Part shown: positions 19,654-27,559 of the stretch, piece after piece
Numbering within the stretch: the stretch's first letter is position 1
Layout of the letters: every line of letters begins with the position of its first letter
Assembly: GCA_944325415.1 (NCBI GenBank)
Contig: CALUZW010000007.1
Location: forward strand, 1 to 64,000
Direction: 5' to 3'
Length of the DNA: 64,000 nt
Source: an uncultured Bacteroidales bacterium
GTDB lineage: Bacteria > Bacteroidota > Bacteroidia > Bacteroidales > UBA11471
Translations under genes and position numbers: made by a program
Notes under the pieces: model-generated
Told to the model about the DNA's origin: nothing
Seen by the model: only the letters and a program-made list of their open reading frames with translations
The model's database searches: none

Positions 19654-20424
19654 CTATTTTTTCATCTTGTCGGGCAGACAGCGCAAAATAGCCTCGGCCC
19701 AGAAACGGCCCAACTCACGGGCTCCCTCCTTGTTGGGGTGCAGGTAGAAGGTTCCGGCCTGTCCCGACTCGGGAATGAGGTGCGTGGCATGATGCTCCTT
19801 GAAATAGTCAAACGCCAGGGTATCGCCGAGGAACACCTGTCCGGGATATTCACGGGCATAGTTCTCGACCAGCTTGTCGAGCATGAGCGAATAGGATTGC
19901 AGGCGCTTGAGACCCTCGGCCAGGTAGGTCGACGAGTTATAGGTATTGGGGCTGTACCAGGTGGGACGCTGCAACACAACCAGCGCCTTGGGGTAACGTT
20001 GGAGCAAGGCGTCGATAATGGCCTGCATATTGGTATAGTAAGAGACCGGGTGTACCGGCGCACCGAGCGGGCCGCGCACGGCGCTGTCGTTGGTGCCCAG
20101 CATCATCGAGAAGAGCAACACGCCCTTGCGGGCCGCCAGCTCGTCGGCAGCTGCCAGCACTTTGGGAAATTCGGTATCGGTTACGGGCAGAAAGTTGAGG
20201 GTAGTACGGCCGCTGCGGCCACAGTTGCGGAACTCCACCTCACCCTTGACCTGCTCTTGCAGGAAGAGAGCGGCTTGTGCCGGGGGAGCCTCGGTCTTGG
20301 GGTCTTTGAGCTGGACGCCCTGCGTAATACTGTTCCCGATAAAGACGACACGGAGGTCCTGTGCCCCGGCCAGGCATACCGACAGACCGACGCACACAAA
20401 TGTGAGAATCGTTTTTTTCATCAT
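19654..20424 (-). CDS. GDSL/SGNH-family lipase-esterase, secreted
   Basis: 256 residues, signal peptide MMKKTILTFVCVGLSVCLAGA. Block I FIGNSITQGVQL carries the nucleophile Ser, block II RNCGRSGRTT the oxyanion Gly, block III MMLGTNDS the Asn, and the His is in FYLHPNKEGARELG. This is a short single-domain SGNH hydrolase of the type that deacetylates sugars. It is the third SGNH enzyme of the cluster and differs from CE12 in block V. The start lies 23 bp after the GH2 stop, so it belongs to the GH95-GH2 transcript. Confidence 0.8.
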   Translation of the reverse strand: MMKKTILTFVCVGLSVCLAGAQDLRVVFIGNSITQGVQLKDPKTEAPPAQAALFLQEQVKGEVEFRNCGRSGRTTLNFLPVTDTEFPKVLAAADELAARKGVLLFSMMLGTNDSAVRGPLGAPVHPVSYYTNMQAIIDALLQRYPKALVVLQRPTWYSPNTYNSSTYLAEGLKRLQSYSLMLDKLVENYAREYPGQVFLGDTLAFDYFKEHHATHLIPESGQAGTFYLHPNKEGARELGRFWAEAILRCLPDKMKK

Positions 20425-20447
20425 GGTTATTCGTTTTTGTCTTTTCG

Positions 20448-22868
20448 CTACTTACTTTTCAGACGCACAACGGCCGGCTCCAAACCTTTGCCCGACACCG
20501 TCAGCGTAATGTCGCCGGGCTGCTCCTGCGTGCGCACGATGACGACCAGCTGACCGTTGAAGAGTTTCATCGTGGGGAGGTGGAAAAGCTCGGTCGACGT
20601 GGCATCGCCGTTGCAGGCGGCACGGTACGAACCGGCGCCGGTCACCTCGAAGGTCAGCGCATTGTCGGCCAGGGGACAGGGATTTCCCGCCTCATCGACC
20701 GCCTGTACCGTAACGAAGGCCAAATCCTTGCCGTTGGCCGTCAGTTCCGTGCGGTCGGGCGTCAGCGTCAGGTGGTGGGGACGACCCGCCGTGCGCATCT
20801 CCTTCTCGGCCACAGCCCTGCCCTTCTCGTCATAGGCAACGACCTTCACCACACCCGGCTCATATACCACGTCGTTCCAGCGCAGCCGGTAACGGTCGTA
20901 GGGTTGCGAGGGGTCTTTGGTACGACGCCCCTGCGATTTGCCGTTGACAAAGAGTTCGGCCGACGGGTAGCTGGTATAGCAATAAACGGGGGTCACCTCG
21001 CCTTCGCGTCCCTCCCAGTTCCAGTGCGGGAGAAGATGCAGCGTGGGCAACTGGGTGTTCCACCGGCTGCGGTAGAGGTAATAGCGGTCTTTGGGCAGGC
21101 CGGCCAGGTCGCAAATGCCAAAATAGGAGCTGCGCGAAGGCCATATATCGTCATAGGGGGTAGGCTCACCCAGGTAATCGAATCCCGTCCAGACAAACTC
21201 GCCGATGACCCACGGCTTGTCGTCCTGAAAGGCCCAGTCGTCGTCGGGCAGATTGGACCACGAGCAGGCTCCCAGGTCGTAAGAACAGCATTGTGTATCG
21301 TCGTACATGGCTCCCTTGGTGGGCTCGACAGGGAACTTGTACACACCGCGCGAACTGATAGTCGAGGCGGTCTCCGAGCCCAGAATCATGCGTTGCGGCA
21401 TCTGCTTGTAGCTGTCGACATAGCGGTGCAGGCGGTAGTTGAGGCCGGGAATGTCGAGCACGGCGGCAAACTGGTTCTTCATGGCATGGTCGGGACGGTC
21501 CATGCCCACGGTTACGGGGCGGGTGGGATCTTCGCAGTGGCAGATGTCCTGCAAGAACTTGGCCACCTTGCCTCCGCCAGTACGGCTCTGCTCGTTCACC
21601 TCGTTGCCGATGCTCCACATCACGATGGAGGGGTGATTGCGATGGCAGCGAATGAGGTTGACCAGGTCTTTCTCGGCCCATTCGTCAAAGAAAAGGTTGT
21701 ATCCGTTCTTGCACTTGGCGATGGCCCACTCATCGAACGACTCGGCCATGACCATGAGACCGATTTCGTCGCACAACTCCATCTGCCACGGTGCCGGTAT
21801 GTTATGGGCCGTGCGAATGGCATCGCACCCCATCTCCTTCATGATGAGCAGCTGCCGGCGCAACGCGGCCTTGTTGACGGCCGCACCCAACGGGCCGAGG
21901 TCGTGATGCAGACACACCCCCTTGAACTTGCGGGGCACTCCGTTGAGAAGGAATCCTTTCTCGGGCAAATATTCAATCGTACGCACCCCGAAACGGGTGG
22001 TGTATTCGTCGAGCAACTCTCCGTATTCACTTATCGAGACAACTGCCGTATAGAGCTCGGGCGACTCAGGCGACCACAACCGGGGGCTCTTTATCGTCAA
22101 CCGGGCTGTCGTCGTACCGTCGAAGAAAAGCTCCTGAGCTTCGCTCCGCGCCACCGGATTGCCCGTAGCATCGTAGATGACGGTCGAAATATCGAGATCG
22201 TGTCCGTCGGCATTTTCTATCTCGGCATCGACCTGCACCAGAGCATTTTCTGCCGTTACGACAGGTGTAGTAACACGGGTACCCCACATGCGCACCGACA
22301 CATCGCCCGTTATAACGAGACGCACGGGCCGATACAGTCCGGCACCGGGATACCAGCGCGAACTCTCGGGCAGATTTTCGAGACGCACGGCAAGGTGATT
22401 CTCTCCATCGGTGAGAAAGGGTGTTACATCGATGTAAAACGGCGTATATCCGTAGGCCCAACGTCCGGCCTCACGACCGTTGACATAGACACAGGGCCGG
22501 CTCATCGCTCCATCGAAAACCAGCAGGGCACGACGCCCCTGCGGCACGGTAAAGGTGATGCGGTACCAGCCCACGCCTATGTAGGGCAGGGCACCGGTGC
22601 GCCCGGTCTTTTCGGTGGGAACAGTCTCGCCGTTCTGCTCGATGGCGACGACCTGCTTGTCGATATCTTTATCGAACGGACCGTAGATGGCCCAGTCGTG
22701 CGGCACTTCGACCGTAGCCCAACGGCTGTCATCGAAATCAGGGGCAGCGGCTCCGGCCACATCGCCCCGGGTAAAGCGCCAGCCTTTTTCCAGATAAATT
22801 TCCTGACGGGACTGTGCCGCCACAGCCAACGCCAGAAAGAGGAAGGGTAAGAAAATCGTTCGTTTCAT
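20448..22868 (-). CDS. GH2 beta-galactosidase with C-terminal Ig-like domains
   Basis: 806 residues from the ATG at 22868 (MKRTIFLPFLFLALAVAAQS signal). Sugar-binding domain (about 20-190, GAGLYRPVRLVI), Ig-like domain (190-298), TIM barrel (300-600) with acid/base Glu at 423 (HPSIVMWSIGNEVN) and nucleophile at 499 (RMILGSETAS), then a DUF4982-like and a Big/invasin-like domain to the end. This architecture is common for exo-beta-galactosidases and related GH2 enzymes in Bacteroidota polysaccharide loci. It shares little beyond the fold with the GH2 at 2262-5147, so the two probably cut different linkages. It follows the GH95 gene by 13 bp. Confidence 0.88.
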   Translation of the reverse strand: MKRTIFLPFLFLALAVAAQSRQEIYLEKGWRFTRGDVAGAAAPDFDDSRWATVEVPHDWAIYGPFDKDIDKQVVAIEQNGETVPTEKTGRTGALPYIGVGWYRITFTVPQGRRALLVFDGAMSRPCVYVNGREAGRWAYGYTPFYIDVTPFLTDGENHLAVRLENLPESSRWYPGAGLYRPVRLVITGDVSVRMWGTRVTTPVVTAENALVQVDAEIENADGHDLDISTVIYDATGNPVARSEAQELFFDGTTTARLTIKSPRLWSPESPELYTAVVSISEYGELLDEYTTRFGVRTIEYLPEKGFLLNGVPRKFKGVCLHHDLGPLGAAVNKAALRRQLLIMKEMGCDAIRTAHNIPAPWQMELCDEIGLMVMAESFDEWAIAKCKNGYNLFFDEWAEKDLVNLIRCHRNHPSIVMWSIGNEVNEQSRTGGGKVAKFLQDICHCEDPTRPVTVGMDRPDHAMKNQFAAVLDIPGLNYRLHRYVDSYKQMPQRMILGSETASTISSRGVYKFPVEPTKGAMYDDTQCCSYDLGACSWSNLPDDDWAFQDDKPWVIGEFVWTGFDYLGEPTPYDDIWPSRSSYFGICDLAGLPKDRYYLYRSRWNTQLPTLHLLPHWNWEGREGEVTPVYCYTSYPSAELFVNGKSQGRRTKDPSQPYDRYRLRWNDVVYEPGVVKVVAYDEKGRAVAEKEMRTAGRPHHLTLTPDRTELTANGKDLAFVTVQAVDEAGNPCPLADNALTFEVTGAGSYRAACNGDATSTELFHLPTMKLFNGQLVVIVRTQEQPGDITLTVSGKGLEPAVVRLKSK

Positions 22869-22881
22869 GTATAGTAGAGTT

Positions 22882-25395
22882 TCATTGGTTTGCAACTGTC
22901 AAGCCATACCGGCCACCGGGCCGGGTAGAGAAGGTATAGAGGTAATAGCGCCCGTCGCGCCGCACCGAGGCCTTTGCCCCCTTGACCGTAAGGGGCTGCG
23001 CCGACCGCAAGACACAGGTCTCTCCCGCCGAGGAACAGATAACCCCGCTCACCAGACGGCCATCGCGCCATGCAAAAGAGAGGTCAAAGCCGCCGCGGGC
23101 CTTCAAGCCGCGCACCTCGCCGCAAGGCCAGGCTGCGGGGCAGGCCGGCAAGAGGTGTATCTCGCCCATGTGGCTCTGTACAAGCATCTCGGCCAGCCCG
23201 GCCGTTGCACCGAAGTTGCCGTCGATTTGGAAAGGCGGATGGGCATCGAAAAGGTTGGGATAGGTACCGCCGCCCTTGTTCGATGTGCCCGGTCCTACGG
23301 CCATCATGATGTCGCGCACCATCTTGTAGGCGTGGTCGCCGTCGAGCAGACGGGCCCAGAAGTTTATCTTCCAGGCCTTGCTCCAACCGGTTCCCTCATC
23401 GCCACGGATTTCGAGCGTGCGCCGGCAGGCCTCGGCATACCGGGGTGTAAAGAGCGGCGAAATCTGATGGCCCGGGTGCAGGCCGTAAAGATGCGATACA
23501 TGGCGATGATGGGGGTCGACCTCTTCGTATTCGTCGTACCATTCAAGAAGCTGGCCCCGGCTGCCTATGCGCAAGGGGTAGAGACGGTCGCGGGCTGCCA
23601 GCAGCGTATCGCGGAAAGCGGCATCGATGCCCAGCCGGGCCGATGACTCGATGAGGTGGGAGAAGAGATCCCAGATGATGGACATATCCATCGTCGCTCC
23701 CATCGTCACCGAATAGGTCTTACCCGAAATGCGGTAGTTGTTCTCGGGCGATGTCGAAGGAGCCGTCAGCAGATAGCCGTCTTTCTCGACCAGCCAGTCG
23801 AGGCAGAAGCGTGCCGCCTCCTTCATGACCGGGTAGGCCTTCTCACGCAGGAACTTCTCATCGCGCGTAAAGGCATAATGCTCGTAGAGATGGCGGCACA
23901 GCCAGTTGCCCCCCATGTACCAATTGGCCCACTTGGGATCGCCCCGTCTGTCGCCAACGGCATTGCTCAACCCCCAGATATCGGAGTTCTGATGGGCTAC
24001 CCAACCGGCACAGCGATAATACTCCCGGGCGGTGGCCGCTCCGGTGTGCGAGAGGTTCTCTATCCAGTCGAGCAGCGGCATGTGCATCTCTGGGAGAGAG
24101 GTAACCTCGGCCGGCCAGTAATTCATCTCGGTATTGATGTTGATGGTATAGTTGGAGCTCCATGGGGCACGCAGATGATGATTCCATATGCCCTGCAAGT
24201 TGGCCGGAGAGCCGCCTTCGCGGGAGGCCGATATAAGCAGATAACGTCCGTATTGGAAATAGAGCGTTTCCAACTCGGTGTCGGGCAGACCCTGAGAGTG
24301 GGCAATCAGCCGACAGTCGGTAGGCAGGGCGCGCAACGAGTCGGCCGACCGGCCCAGCGACAGAGCAAAACGGTCGAAATAGGTGCGGTAGTCGGCCACA
24401 TGACGTGCCTTCAACTTCTTGTAGGAGCGTGCCGCCGCCTCTCGCAGCGCGCCGTCGGCAAGTGCTTTTTCATCTTTTCCCTCGGTATCGGGATATTTAT
24501 CGTAGCCGTTGAAACTGGTGGCGGCCGTGAGCAGCAGCACCACCTCGGTGGCGCGGTCGACCGATATGCCGGAGGTATCGGCCCCGACCGTTCCGTCTTT
24601 TACCCGCACCTGTATGCCGGCACGGAAACGCATGCCGGTATGGCCATCTTCCTCATAAGCTATCGGCTCACGCCCCTCGACCCGATAATAGTTGGGGTCG
24701 AGCCGGGCCGGCGCACACCCCTGCACCACCAGACGGTCGGGCGCGGGGGCCTCGATTTCATGCCGCAACGGCGAGGAGAATGCAATACGCAACGAAAGCG
24801 CCCCCTTTTCCGATGCGGTAAGTTTCAAGACCAGGGCCTTGTCGGGGAAAGAGACAAAAGCCTCCTGCCGGTAGGTAACGCCGGCCACCGTAAAACGGGT
24901 AGAGGTTATCGCCTCGGAAATATCCAGTTCGCGATAATAGTCGACAGCAGCCGAGCGGGGCATCTTGTAGGATATGCGCAAATCGCCCAACGGCAGATAG
25001 CTGGCGCTATACGGGCCCTGCATGGCCCTGCACAATCGCGACACGGCCGAAAAGTTGCCCGTAAACAGAGCTTCACGCACAGCCGGCAGGTATTGGGGCG
25101 ACTCCACATTCAGGCTGTCCTTGCGAGGGCCACCCGACCAGAGCGACGACTCATTGAGCTGTATCAGCTCTTCGCTCACACCGCCATAGACCATCGCCCC
25201 TATATGTCCGTTACCCAACGGCAAGGCCTCGACCCACTCTCCGGCGGGCTTGTCGTACCACAACTTCAACGGCTCCTGCGCCCCGACAGGCAGGGACAAA
25301 GAGAGGAACAGACACCACAACAGCGTGCCACGCCATACGACGGGAAGCCACGCTTTTTCTGAGAATAAAAACAAGGAGAATGCTTTTCTTTTCAT
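22882..25395 (-). CDS. GH95 alpha-L-fucosidase / alpha-L-galactosidase
   Basis: 837 residues from the ATG at 25395. The N-terminus is long before a hydrophobic signal (GTLLWCLFLSLSLPVGAQ, about 23-40). N-terminal beta-sandwich (WYDKPAGEWVEALPLGNGHIGAMVYGG), then an (alpha/alpha)6 barrel with the GH95 landmarks NINTEMNYWPAE, APSTSPENNY (acid Glu), GDEGTGWSKAWKINFW and FQIDGNFGAT (Asp). GH95 enzymes invert alpha-1,2-fucose or alpha-L-galactose linkages; in plant pectin or xyloglucan contexts they remove capping fucose or L-galactose. It is first of the GH95-GH2-SGNH transcript, behind the promoter at 25424-25454. Confidence 0.9.
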   Translation of the reverse strand: MKRKAFSLFLFSEKAWLPVVWRGTLLWCLFLSLSLPVGAQEPLKLWYDKPAGEWVEALPLGNGHIGAMVYGGVSEELIQLNESSLWSGGPRKDSLNVESPQYLPAVREALFTGNFSAVSRLCRAMQGPYSASYLPLGDLRISYKMPRSAAVDYYRELDISEAITSTRFTVAGVTYRQEAFVSFPDKALVLKLTASEKGALSLRIAFSSPLRHEIEAPAPDRLVVQGCAPARLDPNYYRVEGREPIAYEEDGHTGMRFRAGIQVRVKDGTVGADTSGISVDRATEVVLLLTAATSFNGYDKYPDTEGKDEKALADGALREAAARSYKKLKARHVADYRTYFDRFALSLGRSADSLRALPTDCRLIAHSQGLPDTELETLYFQYGRYLLISASREGGSPANLQGIWNHHLRAPWSSNYTININTEMNYWPAEVTSLPEMHMPLLDWIENLSHTGAATAREYYRCAGWVAHQNSDIWGLSNAVGDRRGDPKWANWYMGGNWLCRHLYEHYAFTRDEKFLREKAYPVMKEAARFCLDWLVEKDGYLLTAPSTSPENNYRISGKTYSVTMGATMDMSIIWDLFSHLIESSARLGIDAAFRDTLLAARDRLYPLRIGSRGQLLEWYDEYEEVDPHHRHVSHLYGLHPGHQISPLFTPRYAEACRRTLEIRGDEGTGWSKAWKINFWARLLDGDHAYKMVRDIMMAVGPGTSNKGGGTYPNLFDAHPPFQIDGNFGATAGLAEMLVQSHMGEIHLLPACPAAWPCGEVRGLKARGGFDLSFAWRDGRLVSGVICSSAGETCVLRSAQPLTVKGAKASVRRDGRYYLYTFSTRPGGRYGLTVANQ

Positions 25396-25423
25396 GGTAC
25401 CATACAAAGATGCGGACAGGGAA

Positions 25424-25454
25424 CAAAGATAATATTTAATATGTAAGCCTCCAA
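25424..25454 (-). promoter_or_regulatory. Bacteroidota promoter for GH95-GH2-SGNH transcript
   Basis: Minus strand: TTG (25454-25452), 20 bp, TATCTTTG (25431-25424), 29 bp before the ATG. A second TATCTTTG at 25481-25474 has no -33 partner. Confidence 0.7.
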
Positions 25455-25542
25455 TAACAACGGCTTCTCCCTACAAAGATAGCAAAGGATTTGGGGTTCT
25501 CGATTTTTTTAGCCAATATTGCAAAAAATAGACCGACACACG

Positions 25543-26202
25543 ATGACCTTACACATTCTCAACCGGGAAAACTCTCTGCTGGAAGTTTTTCTCTCCGAAA
25601 TCCGCAACATCGAGATACAGCACGACCGCATGCGTTTCCGCCGAAACCTGGAAAGAGTGGTCGAAATCATGGCTTACGAAATAAGCAAAACCTTTGCCTA
25701 CGCTCCCCACACCATAGAAACCCCCATCAATCCCATCGACGTGCAGTTACCGGCACAGGATATTGTCATCGCCACCATCTTGCGGGCCGGGCTGCCGTTC
25801 CACCATGGATTCCTCAACTACTTCGACCGGGCCGAGAACGCCTTCATATCGGCCCGCCGCGCCTATAACCGTGCCGAAGAGACGATGGAGGTGCGTTTCG
25901 ACTCCATCTATACCCCCCGGCTCGAAGGGAAGATACTTTTCCTGGTCGACCCCATGCTGGCCACCGGTGCGTCGCTGGCCGTCGCCTACCGCGAACTGAT
26001 AGCACAAGGAGGCACACCTGCGCACACCCACATAGCCTCGGTGATTGCCAGCCGGCCGGGTGTCGAACACATCGAAAAAGAACTTGCCGGCGAGCCGGTA
26101 TCGCTATGGACCGGCGCCCTCGACGAGCGCCTCACCCCCAATCTCTACATCGACCCGGGACTGGGCGATGCCGGAGACCTGGCCTACGGCAAGAAAATCT
26201 AA
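25543..26202 (+). CDS. upp: Uracil phosphoribosyltransferase
   Basis: 219 residues from the ATG at 25543, the usual UPRT length; an earlier in-frame ATG-less extension to 25519 is AT-rich leader. It converts uracil and PRPP to UMP for pyrimidine salvage. The PRPP loop LFLVDPMLATGASL (about 122-135), the flexible-loop region ISARRAYNRAEE and the C-terminal uracil-binding segment DPGLGDAGDLAYG are all present. It stands alone, divergent from the pectin cluster and 130 bp before a tRNA gene. An imperfect hairpin (26209-26243) follows the stop but lacks a T run. Confidence 0.93.
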   Translation: MTLHILNRENSLLEVFLSEIRNIEIQHDRMRFRRNLERVVEIMAYEISKTFAYAPHTIETPINPIDVQLPAQDIVIATILRAGLPFHHGFLNYFDRAENAFISARRAYNRAEETMEVRFDSIYTPRLEGKILFLVDPMLATGASLAVAYRELIAQGGTPAHTHIASVIASRPGVEHIEKELAGEPVSLWTGALDERLTPNLYIDPGLGDAGDLAYGKKI

Positions 26203-26290
26203 AACCCACTCTTTGAGCAGGAGACTCTCGGTCTGCCAAAGAGGTGCACAACGAAGAAAATAATTTTACGATAAAAAATTCTCGAAAACT

Positions 26291-26321
26291 TTTGCCAGTT
26301 CAGCAAAAAGCATTACTTTTG
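26291..26321 (+). promoter_or_regulatory. Promoter of tRNA-Lys
   Basis: TTTG (26291-26294), 19 bp, TACTTTTG (26314-26321), ending 12 bp before the first base of the mature tRNA. Confidence 0.75.
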
Positions 26322-26332
26322 TCCCCGCAAAT

Positions 26333-26405
26333 GACTCCGTAGCTCAGCTGGTAGAGCAAATGACTCTTAATCATTGGGTCGAGGGTTCGAGCCCCTCCGG
26401 GGTCA
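26333..26405 (+). tRNA. tRNA-Lys(CTT)
   Basis: 73-nt cloverleaf: acceptor stem GACTCCG/CGGGGTC with one T-G pair, D stem GCTC/GAGC, anticodon arm AATGA-CTCTTAA-TCATT (anticodon CTT), five-nt variable loop, and T arm GAGGG-TTCGAGC-CCCTC. CCA is not encoded. It reads AAG codons. A promoter precedes it and a palindromic terminator follows, so it is a single-gene transcript. Confidence 0.95.
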
Positions 26406-26417
26406 CATTTGATTTTC

Positions 26418-26447
26418 AAAGAGTTGCATATTAATATGCAACTCTTT
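26418..26447 (+). terminator. Palindromic terminator after tRNA-Lys
   Basis: 30-nt perfect palindrome centred on TTAA; the right arm runs into seven T (26445-26451). It begins 13 nt after the tRNA. Confidence 0.85.
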
Positions 26448-26601
26448 TTTTATATACGTTCAGAAGAAAAAAGAGTCCCTAAATAACAACACACAAAAAG
26501 TATGGCCTAAACGAGATTAAACCAAAGCACTTCTGAATATATCAATAACATCTTGTGTTACAAGTATGTAGTTTACCCATTAATAAAAAAAAGAGCAATA
26601 T

Positions 26602-27360
26602 TTATTTAGACTGTTTAACAAGGGCCTTTAACTCTTCAATGGTAAGCATTTTTCCATTTTTCCCTCTATGCAACATAGCATGACAATTGGGACATACGGG
26701 AGCTAGTTCTTTTATGGGATCTGTTATGCGTATTCCACGAGTAGAAGATAGTTGTTTTAAATGGTGGACTTGAATATATCCTTTTCCTATTTCCCCATAA
26801 ACTGCTTTAAAATCGAATCCACAGACACTACATTTAGTTCCTTTTGCTCTAATACACATCTCTCTTGCAGCTCTATTCCGTTCTCTAATCTTATGAAGTT
26901 TCGTCTTAACTCCACCTTCTTCATAAAGAACATTCTCTGACACCTCATATGCAAATCTTTCTGGAAAGCACCAAAAAGAATGCTTGTGTTTATTCGCTGT
27001 GTAACCAAGTGTGTTGCAGTAATCGATAAATTTCTTGTCCAATTCATCATCTATAACCAATGGCCCCAATATGCTTGACAATTTCGCAGTAGTTCCATCT
27101 TTTGTTATACCTGTAACGCATCTTTTTTCTCTATTTTCAAGATGCTTAGACAAAGAGTTCTGCTTATATCCTATAAATCTACTAGGAACAAAATGATATT
27201 CTTTTCCAACTAAATAACAGATGAGGTTACGTCCTTTCGCAATATAATTAGCCATCTCAGCAAAATCATCAGCGGGAGAATCTTCACACAGATATCCTTC
27301 AACTCGTTCAATGTTTTGCTGTATATCCTCAATACTCTCTACTAATAAAGGTTTTCTCAT
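26602..27360 (-). CDS. HNH endonuclease, probable mobile or defence gene
   Basis: 252 residues. The C-terminal third is a zinc-type HNH domain: C177-x2-C180, IQVHH (H199/H200), then CPNCHAMLH (C223, C226, N225, H227) as in McrA-like and restriction-type nucleases. The N-terminal 150 residues (with FVPSRFIGYKQNS and HSFWCFPERF) match nothing I can name and may be a target-recognition domain. No signal peptide, so it is cytoplasmic. The gene and its flanks are far more AT-rich than all neighbours and use codons such as ATA, TTA and AGA freely, suggesting recent transfer. It lies just behind tRNA-Lys, in the opposite direction. No methyltransferase or toxin partner is adjacent. Confidence 0.8.
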   Translation of the reverse strand: MRKPLLVESIEDIQQNIERVEGYLCEDSPADDFAEMANYIAKGRNLICYLVGKEYHFVPSRFIGYKQNSLSKHLENREKRCVTGITKDGTTAKLSSILGPLVIDDELDKKFIDYCNTLGYTANKHKHSFWCFPERFAYEVSENVLYEEGGVKTKLHKIRERNRAAREMCIRAKGTKCSVCGFDFKAVYGEIGKGYIQVHHLKQLSSTRGIRITDPIKELAPVCPNCHAMLHRGKNGKMLTIEELKALVKQSK

Positions 27361-27559
27361 AAATTTTTCACTTTACAGATTATGGTATATATAGGGTGGT
27401 AAAGATATAAATTTTTTAGAAAATTTCTGCCCTGCTCCCGGGGATACTCGCCACAACTTCTTGCGACATTACTCTCGGTGGGGTTTGAAACAGAAATGTC
27501 ATAGACCCGTCATCGTGGTGAAACAGCAAAGCGTGTTCTTTGCGGCAAAAATCATCACG

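Noticed and set aside
20580..22850. A 756-codon open frame on the plus strand
   Set aside because: Antisense shadow of the second GH2 gene (22868-20448) with no start context or recognisable domain.
26333..27420. Possible attachment-site repeat of the tRNA-Lys 3' end marking an integrated element
   Set aside because: I looked for a copy of the tRNA T-arm/acceptor end beyond the HNH gene and found none in the window, and there is no integrase.
27361..27559. Promoter or Pho-box for the porin operon
   Set aside because: Only a weak GTTCTTTG at 27535-27542 is present, without the TA of the -7 element or a -33 partner; no repeated operator was found.
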